A DNA stretch of 64,000 nucleotides, from NCBI GenBank assembly GCA_002361955.1, contig DESK01000052.1, forward strand, positions 20,023-84,022, given 5' to 3'. The stretch's first letter is position 1. Each line of letters opens with the position of its first letter. This DNA comes from Lachnospiraceae bacterium UBA3316 (GTDB lineage: Bacteria; Bacillota; Clostridia; Lachnospirales; Lachnospiraceae). The position numbers and the translations under genes were made by a program. The notes under the pieces are model-generated. The model was not told the origin of the DNA, searched no databases, and saw nothing but the letters and a program-made list of their open reading frames with translations. This document shows, piece after piece, positions 53,370 to 62,005 of the stretch.

Positions 53370-53420
53370 TTGACAATAGTATGATTTCATACTATATTGC
53401 TTTGGTACGAAATCATACCA
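53370..53420 (+). promoter_or_regulatory. MarR-MATE promoter with two operators
   Basis: TTGACA (53370-53375), 17-base spacer, TATATT (53393-53398). A perfect inverted repeat ATAGTATGA-TT-TCATACTAT (53376-53395) fills the spacer and enters the -10. A second, TGGTACGA-AA-TCATACCA (one mismatch, 53403-53420), covers the transcription start. This is a classical autorepressor layout. Confidence 0.85.
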
Positions 53421-53436
53421 TAAAAGGAGTGCCACT

Positions 53437-53874
53437 ATGTTCGATACGCTTCACGATAGAATATCCCGAATAAACTGCCTGACTGAGGATATAGACTCTC
53501 TCTACCATCAAGCGGCGTTGAAACTGGGCGTGTCAGACAGCGTCCTGTTTATTCTTTATATGATATTTATTCGTGGAGAAAGATGCTTCCTTTATGATAT
53601 TTACAAATTGTCCGGGATCAGTAAGCAGACAATCAACTCAGCAATTCGCAAATTAGAAATCGAAGAGATCGTATATCTTGAAAAGCACAACGGGAAATCG
53701 AAAATCGTGTGTCTTACCGAAAAAGGAAAATCATACGCAACCCGGACAGCGGCAAAACTATATGAGGCTGAGTGCAGCGCCTTTCGTGACTGGAGCGAGG
53801 AGGAAATAGATTTCTATCTTCATCTGATTGAAAAGCACAATTCTTCCTTACGGAATCAAATCGAGAAATTATAA
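53437..53874 (+). CDS. MarR-family transcriptional regulator
   Basis: 145 residues with the MarR winged helix: LSDSVLFILYMIFIRGERC-like entry, recognition helix LSGISKQTINSAIRKLEIEEIVYLEKH, and wing SKIVCLTEKGKSYA. AAAGGAG precedes the ATG. It sits under a promoter covered by two palindromes and 13 bases ahead of a MATE exporter, so it most likely represses both until an effector binds. Confidence 0.9.
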   Translation: MFDTLHDRISRINCLTEDIDSLYHQAALKLGVSDSVLFILYMIFIRGERCFLYDIYKLSGISKQTINSAIRKLEIEEIVYLEKHNGKSKIVCLTEKGKSYATRTAAKLYEAECSAFRDWSEEEIDFYLHLIEKHNSSLRNQIEKL

Positions 53875-53887
53875 TCAGGAGCAAAAA

Positions 53888-55225
53888 ATGAAGCATAAAA
53901 TTCAACTTTCAGACCATTTCGAATATAGACGATTGATTCGTTTTACGATGCCATCCATACTTATGATGATTTTCACATCGATTTATGGTGTCGTTGACGG
54001 TTTTTTCGTATCAAATTTTGTTGGCAAAACGCCGTTTGCCGCTGTGAATTTCATCATGCCGTATTTAATGGTGGTGGGCGCTATGGGATTTATGTTCGGC
54101 GCCGGCGGCAGCGCTCTGATTGCTAAAACAATGGGTGAAGGAAATCAGGAGAAAGCACAAAAAATCTTTTCTCTCCTTATATATGCCACCATCGTCTGCG
54201 GCTTTGTGATTGCCATTATCAGTATTGTTTTTCTAAGACCGATTGCCATATTCCTCGGCGCAGAGGGCGCCATGCTTGAAGACTGCGTAGTGTATGGCAG
54301 AATTATTCTTGTGGCCTTGCCGTTTTTGATGCTGCAATACGTCTTTTCAAGCCTTGTTGTTACGGCGGAAAAACCGAAGCTCGGACTCATTATAACGATC
54401 ATTGCCGGCCTGATCAATATGATTGGTGATGCGCTTTTTATGGCGGTGTTTCAATGGGGGATTGTCGGTGCGGCATTGGCATCGGCATTCGGTCAGATTG
54501 TGGGAGGTGTTGTACCACTCATCTATTTTGCCCGAAAAAATGCAAGCCGCTTAATACTTTGCAAACCTGAATGGGATGGCAAAGCACTTGTCAGAGTCTG
54601 CACAAACGGATCTTCGGAGCTTATGAGCAATATTTCCATGTCCGTCATCGGTATGCTCTATAATGCACAGTTAATGAAATACGCAGGTGAAGACGGTGTT
54701 GCGGCATATGGTACAATTATGTATGTAAACTTTATCTTCCTTGCGATATTTGTCGGCTACGCAACCGGGATAGCACCTGTCATCAGTTATCACTATGGTG
54801 CCAGAAACAAGAAAGAGCTTAACAGTTTACTGAAAAAAAGTGCGGTAATTATATTGGTTTCGTCAGCGGCGATGTTTGGCTTTTCCGAATGTATGGCGAA
54901 CCCGCTGGCAAGTGCTTTTGTGGGATATGATGAGACACTTTTGGAAATGACCGTACACGCTTTTACGATTTATGCTCTTTCGTTTATCTTTGCCGGAGTT
55001 TCCATATACGGCTCAGCCTTCTTCACCGCTCTTAATGACGGTCTAACCTCGGCACTCATATCATTTCTCAGAACACTTTTGTTCGAAAGTGCCTCTGTTA
55101 TGATTTTGCCATTGATTTGGGGTCTCGATGGAATATGGTATTCTATCGTTGTTGCTGAATTTATGGCAGTAGTGGTCACATTGCTTTTCCTTGTGTTCAA
55201 ACACAAAAAGTTCGGATATTGGTAA
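53888..55225 (+). CDS. MATE family efflux transporter
   Basis: 445 residues with twelve predicted membrane helices. FTMPSILMMIFTSIYGVVDGFFVSNFVGKTPFAAVN is the characteristic first helix pair, and GFMFGAGGSALIAKTMGEGN the following loop. The second half repeats the pattern (ELMSNISMSVIGMLYNAQLMKY). The ATG at 53888 has TCAGGAG upstream. It probably exports a drug or metabolite using a Na+ or H+ gradient; the substrate is unknown. It shares the MarR promoter. Confidence 0.92.
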   Translation: MKHKIQLSDHFEYRRLIRFTMPSILMMIFTSIYGVVDGFFVSNFVGKTPFAAVNFIMPYLMVVGAMGFMFGAGGSALIAKTMGEGNQEKAQKIFSLLIYATIVCGFVIAIISIVFLRPIAIFLGAEGAMLEDCVVYGRIILVALPFLMLQYVFSSLVVTAEKPKLGLIITIIAGLINMIGDALFMAVFQWGIVGAALASAFGQIVGGVVPLIYFARKNASRLILCKPEWDGKALVRVCTNGSSELMSNISMSVIGMLYNAQLMKYAGEDGVAAYGTIMYVNFIFLAIFVGYATGIAPVISYHYGARNKKELNSLLKKSAVIILVSSAAMFGFSECMANPLASAFVGYDETLLEMTVHAFTIYALSFIFAGVSIYGSAFFTALNDGLTSALISFLRTLLFESASVMILPLIWGLDGIWYSIVVAEFMAVVVTLLFLVFKHKKFGYW

Positions 55226-55543
55226 AATCAATCTCTGAAAAGATTTGAGTACGCTAAGACAGACAAGGGCATTCAAACAAGGGGTTCACATCCTGAAAAT
55301 CGAAGAATCAGACAGATTCTAGTTTTTCGATTTGAATGCTTGACAAGTGAATTATAATAAGAGGAAAGAGATATTGCATCCCCAGCGTTGTAATATCTCT
55401 TTTTTCATGAAAGAAAAGACTACTCAGCATCTTTCCAAAAAATGAAGAGTAGCCTGATCCAATGCCCGGATGAGGGTGCAAAAGGGGGTGCAACCGTTTA
55501 ATTGTATCAAAATGGTGGTTACGATGAATCCCTGTCCGTGTGG
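55226..55543. other. Intergenic stretch after the MATE gene
   Basis: No gene is supported. It holds a weak hairpin GAATC-AGACA-GATTC followed by TAGTTTTT near 55302-55325, the stronger terminator at 55365-55405, and the near repeat GGGTGCAA / GGGGTGCAA near 55478-55495. Confidence 0.6.
55365..55405 (+). terminator. Intrinsic terminator downstream of the MATE gene
   Basis: AAAGAGATATT (55365-55375) pairs with AATATCTCTTT (55392-55402), followed by T to 55405. Confidence 0.85.
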
Positions 55544-56104
55544 TTATTTTCCGTTGTTTCTCCATTGTTTTTTAGGTTCATGTTTCCCACATCCATCACA
55601 GGTCTGAGGCCAGTTGATTTTCCATTCAAAGTATTCATTTCTGGTAATCTCGCCAGATTTCAGTTCTTCTTTTCTGAGAACCCATTCTTTCATAAAATCA
55701 TTGACAAGTCCATAATTAATCCATAATCCCACAGGCGGATGTGCAGGCCAGCTATCGTTATCGTGATAGCGGACAGAGGTATCTTCGCTAGAATTGCATT
55801 TTTCTCCGGGATAAGTTTCCATCTGGAACAAGTTTATAGCGGATGGGTTGAATTCATCGATCCAGAACAGGAGTTCCATGAATTCGGTAGCATCCATTGT
55901 CGTTGTATCATATAGTGTCCAAGGATTTACGTCCAGTATTTTTGCCATTTCTGTTACCAGTTCTTTTTTGGGAACCCGGTAGTTTGTTTCATACTGTGCA
56001 AGACGATTTGCTCCTTTTTCACCCCATCCAAGGGCTGCACCAAGTTCTGCCTGCGTCATTTTCCGGAATGTCCGGATTTTTTTTATTTTATCTCCAATCG
56101 TCAT
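55544..56104 (-). CDS. XRE-family repressor with C-terminal extension
   Basis: 186 residues. The first 65 form a Cro/CI-type HTH (MTIGDKIKKIRTFRKMTQAELGAALGWGEKGANRLAQYE, then VPKKELVTEMAKILDVNPWTL). Residues 70-186 are an extension with LLFWIDEFNPSAINLFQME and a Cys pair near the end (CDGCGKHEP), a form common in Clostridia mobile elements. It is transcribed away from an array of three operators (56225-56310) and probably controls both its own gene and the recombinase operon. Confidence 0.85.
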   Translation of the reverse strand: MTIGDKIKKIRTFRKMTQAELGAALGWGEKGANRLAQYETNYRVPKKELVTEMAKILDVNPWTLYDTTTMDATEFMELLFWIDEFNPSAINLFQMETYPGEKCNSSEDTSVRYHDNDSWPAHPPVGLWINYGLVNDFMKEWVLRKEELKSGEITRNEYFEWKINWPQTCDGCGKHEPKKQWRNNGK

Positions 56105-56224
56105 ATCAGATACCTGCTTTCCTTATTACTGGCAATGTTTTCATGCCATACTGGTACACCCGGAGGGTGTTTCCTTATTCATATTTCTATTTTACTCCCA
56201 AAATGCTGCTTTGTAAACAGAAAC

Positions 56225-56310
56225 ATTCGCTAAAAAGCGAATTATAATATTGACATTCGCAGAAAAGCGAACTATAATGGCAGTATATTGATGTTCGCAA
56301 AAAAGCGAAT
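56225..56310 (+). promoter_or_regulatory. Three operators and consensus promoter of the recombinase operon
   Basis: Three copies of a 6-6-6 inverted repeat: ATTCGC-taaaaa-GCGAAT (56225-56242), ATTCGC-agaaaa-GCGAAC (56255-56272) and GTTCGC-aaaaaa-GCGAAT (56293-56310). A perfect promoter TTGACA (56250-56255)-17-TATAAT (56273-56278) has the middle copy exactly as its spacer, so a bound repressor blocks RNA polymerase. The first copy probably controls the opposite XRE promoter. Confidence 0.9.
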
Positions 56311-56311
56311 T

Positions 56312-56491
56312 ATGAACATTGAAAACAAAATGAGCTGTATCATTTGTCAATACAGATGCCATGACCCTGTGATATTTCATTTTCAGGTGAGCGACGAAGA
56401 TACTCCGGCAACGGCTGGTATGCTTGCGAAGAAGCTGCCAGTTTTCAGAGATATTCTGATAGAGGTCAGCTGTAACGCTGACAGCAGATGA
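56312..56491 (+). CDS. Doubtful small ORF after the operator array
   Basis: 59 codons beginning MNIENKMSCIICQYRCHDPV. It directly follows the third operator and lies on the transcript from the promoter at 56250, but there is no clear ribosome site and no family is recognised. It could be a leader ORF or chance. Confidence 0.25.
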   Translation: MNIENKMSCIICQYRCHDPVIFHFQVSDEDTPATAGMLAKKLPVFRDILIEVSCNADSR

Positions 56492-56650
56492 TACAAGTGG
56501 AAGCCAAAACGCTGAAAATCAAATGGATAGTAATGGGAGCGATTATTAATAGAAATGAGACATTGTAAAATTACAGGGGTGATGTGAATGATAAAATTGT
56601 GGTTATAGGACAACTTGCGACAAGAATATGCTGGAAAAGAGGTGAGTACT

Positions 56651-56911
56651 ATGGCAAATCAGGTGATGCAAGGCTCCAGAAATGATCTGGAACAGATTAA
56701 CAGGGAAGAATTAAAGGATATTAAAACATTATCTCCCAGGATGGATCAGCAGATTTCAAAGAAAGTAGCTTCTTTTTTGAGTCAGTCAGGTAATCAGCCA
56801 TATGCTCATATAAACGAAGGCTATGTTGTGGTTGTGAAAATGAAGGGAGAAGCAGACGCTACGGATGTAATCAGCGATTATCTAAAAAAAAGAACGGAGT
56901 TGATGTATTAA
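56651..56911 (+). CDS. Small element protein (DUF6870-like)
   Basis: 86 residues: NREELKDIKTLSPRMDQQISKKVASFLSQSGNQPYAHINEGYVVVVKM. Short proteins of this layout (an Asp/Leu-rich start, a helical middle with a Gly-Asn-Pro-Tyr-like turn, and a VVVK strand) commonly stand right before serine recombinases in Clostridia elements and match my recollection of DUF6870. GAGGTGAG precedes the ATG. It may assist excision as a directionality factor, which is a guess from position. Confidence 0.55.
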   Translation: MANQVMQGSRNDLEQINREELKDIKTLSPRMDQQISKKVASFLSQSGNQPYAHINEGYVVVVKMKGEADATDVISDYLKKRTELMY

Positions 56912-57017
56912 TGCCTTGCAAAGTTAAGGATGTTATGTTAAGTTGAAGTCAGGGAAAATGAACGGATTACATGGTTTCTGACTTCTATTCAATGAATAAT
57001 GGTTAGGAGCGATGTAA

Positions 57018-58694
57018 ATGAAACAAATGCAGATGAATGTGTCTGATACCTATGATGCTGCGTTATATCTTCGATTATCAAAAGATGATACAGACATTGA
57101 TGGGAGTGCTAAGACAGAAAGCAATAGTATTGGAAATCAGCGGGAACTTTTGCGGAGCTTTGTAAAAAGCCAGCCGGATATCCAGATTTTTGATATTTAT
57201 GTGGATGACGGATATTCAGGAAGTAATTTTGACCGTCCTGAATTCAAACGAATGACAAGTGATATAGAAGCTGGAAAAGTAAATTGCGTGATTGTAAAGG
57301 ACTTATCCAGATTCGGAAGAGAATATATAGAAGCCGGGCGATTGATTCAAAAAATCTACCCGGCTTTAAATGTGCGCTTTATTGCGGTCACCGATCATTT
57401 TGACAGCAAGACGGCAAATACTTCTGAAAAATCTCTCGTGGTTCCTATTAAGAATTTTGTGAATGATAGTTATTGTCGGGATATTTCTACCAAGGTAAGA
57501 AGCCATCAACAGATGAAAAGGGAAAATGGAGAATTTATCGGGGCATTTGCTCCATATGGTTATCAGAAGGATGCACGGAATAAAAACTGCCTTGTAGTTG
57601 ATGAATTTGCAGCAGATGTGGTCCGAAAAATCTATACGTGGAAAATTGAAGGATTAAGTCTGGGGGCAATTGCTGAAAAGCTGAATGCACGTCATATATT
57701 ACCTCCGAAAGAGTATAAAAAGTCATTGGGAGAAAATTATAATTCCGGATTCCAGAGTACAGAATTTCCAAAATGGTCTGCTGTGCAGATTAAGAGGATT
57801 CTCACAAATGAGGTTTATATTGGAAATATGGTACAGGGAAAACAGGAACGTATCAGCTACAAAGTAAAAAAGCGTCTGGATAAGCCGGAAGAAGAATGGG
57901 TAAGAGTGGAGAATACACATCCGGCAGTCATTCGCCAGAGTGATTTTGATATTGTGCAGAAACTTCTTCAATATGATGGAAGAGCTTCAAAATCATCGGA
58001 AGGGGCAAATCTGTTTTCAGGTTTCCTTTTCTGTGGAGATTGTAAGACGCCTATGATTCGAAGAGTGAACCAGTATAAAGGAAAAAAGACTGCTTTTTAT
58101 ATTTGTCAGACAAAAAATAAAGGTGGGAATTGCACCAGACACAGCATTCCGGAAGAAACATTGAAAACTATCGTATTGAAAGAAATTCAGACGTATTCTT
58201 CTCTTTTTATGGATTATCAAATGATCATGGAAGAAATGAAAGAGATGGAAATCGGATATGATCAGGTCATCCACTATGATACGCAGATCAGCCGCCTGCA
58301 GGAAGAATACCATAAGTGCTACGCACTGCGGGTGTCATTATATGATGACTTGAAAGCCGGAATCATCAATAAAGAAGAATTTCAGGAATTTCGTGATATT
58401 TATGGTAAGAAATGTGAAGAACTGGAAATGGTGATTGAAAATCAGAAGCAGATGGTAAAACAGATGTTTGAAGATGGCGTTGCTGCCACCATTCAGCTGG
58501 AAGAATGGAAAAAATCGTTGGAACTGAAAAAATTAGACCGAACACTACTGTCACTGGCAGTAGATAAAATCTATATATATGAAAATAAACAGATTATGAT
58601 TGTACTTCGTTATCAGGATATGATAGAGAAAATGAAAGTAATCAAGAACTTTTTTGAAGCACAGCAGACTGATAAAGGAAAAGAGGTGGGATAA
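57018..58694 (+). CDS. Large serine recombinase 1
   Basis: 558 residues. The resolvase domain (1-150) has the catalytic Ser in AALYLRLSKDD, then SNSIGNQRELLRSFV and VNCVIVKDLSRFGREYIEAG. A Recombinase domain (about 165-290) includes WSAVQIKRILTNEVYIGNM. The zinc ribbon is SGFLFCGDCKTPMIRRVNQ with later Cys, followed by a coiled coil and a beta-strand end (VDKIYIYENKQIMIVLRY). All catalytic parts are present. It starts 107 bases after the small gene and its stop directly abuts the next start, so the three recombinases are co-translated. Confidence 0.93.
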   Translation: MKQMQMNVSDTYDAALYLRLSKDDTDIDGSAKTESNSIGNQRELLRSFVKSQPDIQIFDIYVDDGYSGSNFDRPEFKRMTSDIEAGKVNCVIVKDLSRFGREYIEAGRLIQKIYPALNVRFIAVTDHFDSKTANTSEKSLVVPIKNFVNDSYCRDISTKVRSHQQMKRENGEFIGAFAPYGYQKDARNKNCLVVDEFAADVVRKIYTWKIEGLSLGAIAEKLNARHILPPKEYKKSLGENYNSGFQSTEFPKWSAVQIKRILTNEVYIGNMVQGKQERISYKVKKRLDKPEEEWVRVENTHPAVIRQSDFDIVQKLLQYDGRASKSSEGANLFSGFLFCGDCKTPMIRRVNQYKGKKTAFYICQTKNKGGNCTRHSIPEETLKTIVLKEIQTYSSLFMDYQMIMEEMKEMEIGYDQVIHYDTQISRLQEEYHKCYALRVSLYDDLKAGIINKEEFQEFRDIYGKKCEELEMVIENQKQMVKQMFEDGVAATIQLEEWKKSLELKKLDRTLLSLAVDKIYIYENKQIMIVLRYQDMIEKMKVIKNFFEAQQTDKGKEVG

Positions 58695-60347
58695 ATGGCA
58701 AGAACAGCAAAAAGATATCTGAATGGACAAAAGTTGGAATATTCACAGGTACTGGTTTATAAGACGGCTATTTATGCCAGATTATCCGTGGACCATGAAG
58801 ATAAAAAGTCGGAGTCAATAGAAACGCAGGTGGAAATGTTAAAGGAATTTATCCGGCATCAGAATGGAAGTCCTGACAGAAATTCGGAACTTGTGTTGTA
58901 TGATGTTTATACAGATCTCGGAAAAACGGGGACAAATTTTGAAAGACCGGGTTTTGAAAGATTGATGACGGATATTCGTGCAGGACTGATTAACTGTATT
59001 ATTGTCAAAGACTTTTCCAGATTCGGGAGAAACTATATTGAAACTGGAGATTATTTGGAAAAGATATTTCCGTTTATGAAAGTACGGTTTATTTCTGTAT
59101 GTGACCATTACGATTCTTTTTCAAAAGACGCGGATAGCCAGGAATTATCTATGAATATCAAAAATCTTGTCAATGATGCATATGCAAAAGATATTTCCGC
59201 AAAATCCAGTGCATCCAGACGAGCTTCCCAAAAGAATGGAAGTTATGTGGGAGGTATGGCACCTTATGGATATCATTCTGTTAATGAAAACGGAATTCGA
59301 AAACTTGTCATTGATCCGGAAGCTGCCGAAATTGTACGGAGAATATTTGAGCAATATACAGATGGCATTCCGATCAATCGGATTATTGACGGGCTTTTTG
59401 AAAATGGCGTTCATCGGGTATCCGATTATAACCAGTATCATCATGTGTATTGTCAGGATGGAGAACTGCTTCATCAATGGGGAAACTCATCAATCAGAGC
59501 TATACTTACCAGAAATAATTATTATGGAGATCTGGTACAGCATAAGTATGAATCCCGGTTTTCCAGAGGAGAGAAATGGTGTGATCTTCTGGATGAAAAG
59601 GAGTGGATTATCACTTCGGAAGCACATGAGCCGATTATCAGCAGAGATATGTTTGATAAGGCACAAATCCGGCTAAAGGCTGCGAAAGAAGCAAGAAGCT
59701 ATGTTGGATGGGATGAAAATGACAGGGCATTCTATAATGTATTTTACTGTGGTGATTGTGGGAGAAAAATGACAACATGCAGAACCAGAGGGCATGTGGA
59801 ATATTTTTGCCAGGCAAGCCGTTATAAGGATAAAAGAAAGTGTCAGACAAAGAATATTTCCGAAGACAAGCTGCAAAAAATTGTCCGTTCCGAGCTATCA
59901 AGACAGTTTCAGCTTTTGAAAATAAAGAAAAAGGATATGACAGCAATCAGCAGAACAGTTCTGGAAGAGCAGCTTTCTATTATTCGCAAAGAGCTGGATA
60001 AAATGGAAACGGATTATCAGAAGCTATCAGATCAATGGATTCAGAGTTTTCTGATGTATAAGGAAGGAAAGGTTTCTTTACAAGCATACCTTGATGCCAA
60101 AAAAGAATGCAGCGACTGGGAAACATTTTTTCAAGAACGAAGAAAGACGTTGGAACAGAAAATGCGTATGCTAAAGAAACAGCAGAAAGAGGAGACGAAA
60201 TTCCTTAGAAGTCTGTTGGAACTGGAAGGAACTTCCAGATTGAATGCTGAACTGGTTGAAGCATTGGTTGACCGTATCTCGTTGTATGGAGATGGACATT
60301 TGGAAATCGTTTTTAAATTTCAGGGGGTGATGGCAGATGACAGATAA
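58695..60347 (+). CDS. Large serine recombinase 2
   Basis: 550 residues, same architecture. The catalytic Ser is in TAIYARLSVDHED, then SIETQVEMLKEFI and INCIIVKDFSRFGRNYIETG. The DNA-binding domain includes WGNSSIRAILTRNNYYGDL; the zinc ribbon is VFYCGDCGRKMTTCRTRGH; a long coiled coil and VDRISLYGDGHLEIVFKF close it. The ATG comes right after the stop of recombinase 1, with AGAGGTGGG as ribosome site, and its end overlaps recombinase 3 by 11 bases. It is clearly diverged from its neighbours, so this is not a recent duplication. Confidence 0.93.
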   Translation: MARTAKRYLNGQKLEYSQVLVYKTAIYARLSVDHEDKKSESIETQVEMLKEFIRHQNGSPDRNSELVLYDVYTDLGKTGTNFERPGFERLMTDIRAGLINCIIVKDFSRFGRNYIETGDYLEKIFPFMKVRFISVCDHYDSFSKDADSQELSMNIKNLVNDAYAKDISAKSSASRRASQKNGSYVGGMAPYGYHSVNENGIRKLVIDPEAAEIVRRIFEQYTDGIPINRIIDGLFENGVHRVSDYNQYHHVYCQDGELLHQWGNSSIRAILTRNNYYGDLVQHKYESRFSRGEKWCDLLDEKEWIITSEAHEPIISRDMFDKAQIRLKAAKEARSYVGWDENDRAFYNVFYCGDCGRKMTTCRTRGHVEYFCQASRYKDKRKCQTKNISEDKLQKIVRSELSRQFQLLKIKKKDMTAISRTVLEEQLSIIRKELDKMETDYQKLSDQWIQSFLMYKEGKVSLQAYLDAKKECSDWETFFQERRKTLEQKMRMLKKQQKEETKFLRSLLELEGTSRLNAELVEALVDRISLYGDGHLEIVFKFQGVMADDR

Positions 60348-61905
60348 CAGATTGCTCATCGGATATTACCGTTTCTCTATGGAAGATGATACAGACAATG
60401 AAAGTAACAGTATCACAAATCAGAGGTTGTTAATCAAAGATTACATTTCAACGATTCCGGAACTGTCAGCTATGCCCTATCAGGAATTTTATGATGATGG
60501 ATATTCCGGTGCCAGTATGGAACGCCCTGCGATGCAGCAGGTACTGCAGCTTGTCAGGCAAAACAGGGTGCAGTGTATTGTAGTAAAGGACTTTTCCAGA
60601 TTTTCCAGAAATTATATTGAGATGGGAACCTATCTGGAGCAGGTTTTTCCCTTTATGGGCATCCGTTTTATTTCGATCTCGGATCATTACGACTCTCTGG
60701 ATTATAGAGGGAAAAGCTCTGATATAGAGGTCCAGTTCAAAGGGCTGATTGCGGATTTTTATGTAAAAGACCAGTCAGTGAAATTGAAAGCAGCCGTCAG
60801 TACCAGAAGAAATCTGGGTGAATACTGCTGTGGTTCTGCCCCGTATGGTTATCGGAGAAATCCGGATGATAAGACAAAACTTCAAATTGTGGAGGAAGAG
60901 GCGGCGGTAATACGGAGAGTATTTGAATTGACGAATCAACGTTATTCCAAAACAGAAATCTGCAGGATTTTTAATGAAGAAAACATTCCTACACCGCTTC
61001 AGTCTATGAGCAGACGCCAGAAAGTTGATCGCCGGAAAGCAGCATCGAAAAATCTTCAGTGGACGGTTGATATGGTCAGGAAAATCATCAATGATAAAAA
61101 CTATATTGGATGCATGGTTTACGGAAAGACGAAAATTCCGGATCCGGGAACAGGAAAGGAAGTTCCCATTCCGAAAGATCAATGGAAAGTGATGGAAAAC
61201 CATCATGAACCTATTGTATCAAGAGAAGAATTTGAAAAAGCCCAGAGCCTTCAGATGCGTCATTCCAGAAAAAGTAAATTTGATAAGAGTACTTCTCTTC
61301 TCAGAGGATTCCTGAAATGTGGAAACTGTGGAAGAAATCTTTCTGGAAGCAAGGAGCATCATGGACACATTCTTTACAGTTGTGCATACAGCAAAGGAAA
61401 AGAAGATACAGGCTGTTTTGCCGGAAAAGCAGATAACAAAATCCTGGAGGTCTTTATTTTAAGTGAAATAAAAGCACATTTACAGGAAATGATCAGTCAG
61501 GAACAGATGGAGGCATCCATGCGTCAGCAGCATCAGAATCTGATACGGGCGTACCAGAGCGAAATCACCTATTGTGAAGAAAAACAGGAGAAGCTCAAAA
61601 GACAACACCGACAGAACTACGAAAAATTCCATGAAGGTGAACTGGATCAAAAGCAGTTTCAGGATGCCAGAGGGCAGATAGAATTGGAAAAAGAACAGTT
61701 GCAGAAACGAATACAGGAATTAGAAGTTCTTGTAAGGAATGAGGAAGAAATCCTGTTGAAAAAGAACATTCCGGTGGAACAGATGATGGAATATCTCGGG
61801 TATGAGAAGCTGACACGGGAGATGCTGGAGGAATATGTGGAAGGGGTGTATGTGTATGATGATGGGAGAATGGAAATCAAGTGGAAAAATTCAATTAAAT
61901 TATAG
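60337..61905 (+). CDS. Large serine recombinase 3
   Basis: 522 residues. The catalytic Ser is in IGYYRFSMEDD (slightly unusual Tyr-Tyr-Arg-Phe-Ser), then SNSITNQRLLIKDYI and VQCIVVKDFSRFSRNYIEMG. The DNA-binding domain includes WTVDMVRKIINDKNYIGCM; the zinc ribbon is FLKCGNCGRNLSGSKEHHGH; it ends with a coiled coil and VEGVYVYDDGRMEIKWKN. It overlaps recombinase 2. The trio may share the integration and excision work, for instance as a heteromeric recombinase, or act on different att sites. Confidence 0.93.
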   Translation: MTDNRLLIGYYRFSMEDDTDNESNSITNQRLLIKDYISTIPELSAMPYQEFYDDGYSGASMERPAMQQVLQLVRQNRVQCIVVKDFSRFSRNYIEMGTYLEQVFPFMGIRFISISDHYDSLDYRGKSSDIEVQFKGLIADFYVKDQSVKLKAAVSTRRNLGEYCCGSAPYGYRRNPDDKTKLQIVEEEAAVIRRVFELTNQRYSKTEICRIFNEENIPTPLQSMSRRQKVDRRKAASKNLQWTVDMVRKIINDKNYIGCMVYGKTKIPDPGTGKEVPIPKDQWKVMENHHEPIVSREEFEKAQSLQMRHSRKSKFDKSTSLLRGFLKCGNCGRNLSGSKEHHGHILYSCAYSKGKEDTGCFAGKADNKILEVFILSEIKAHLQEMISQEQMEASMRQQHQNLIRAYQSEITYCEEKQEKLKRQHRQNYEKFHEGELDQKQFQDARGQIELEKEQLQKRIQELEVLVRNEEEILLKKNIPVEQMMEYLGYEKLTREMLEEYVEGVYVYDDGRMEIKWKNSIKL

Positions 61906-62005
61906 TATTCGATTGCCCTTTAGAGAAGCTTGGGATAAAATATAATATATATAAAAATGCTACATGTAGTGATAGTAGATTGAGAATTTGAATGGGGACG
62001 AAAAG

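Larger units (their letters stand above)
56105..56650. other. Intergenic regulatory region between the XRE gene and the recombinase operon
   Basis: 546 bases. It holds the XRE start region on the left, the operator-promoter array at 56225-56310, and a small doubtful frame at 56312-56491. The remainder up to 56640 shows nothing else that I can support. Confidence 0.6.
38498..61905. mobile_element. Mosaic integrative mobilizable element (approximate limits)
   Basis: Base composition drops sharply after the S8 protease. The block then holds tnpV, a Rep-like HTH gene, parM/parR, mobC, a relaxase, a two-component/ABC/redox cargo, recombination scars, a MarR-MATE unit, an XRE repressor and three large serine recombinases at the right end. 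No VirB4, VirD4/TraG or other mating-pair gene is seen, so transfer would need a helper. I could not find a direct repeat marking attL/attR, and the element might extend past the recombinases, since the DNA stays AT-rich to the window edge. The limits are therefore estimates. Confidence 0.65.

Noticed and set aside
55340..55358. TTGACA followed by TATAAT as a promoter
   Set aside because: Only seven bases separate the two hexamers, so they cannot work together.
55308..55565. 85-codon minus-strand frame beyond the XRE gene
   Set aside because: It covers a plus-strand terminator and has low-complexity His/Pro content without any known domain.
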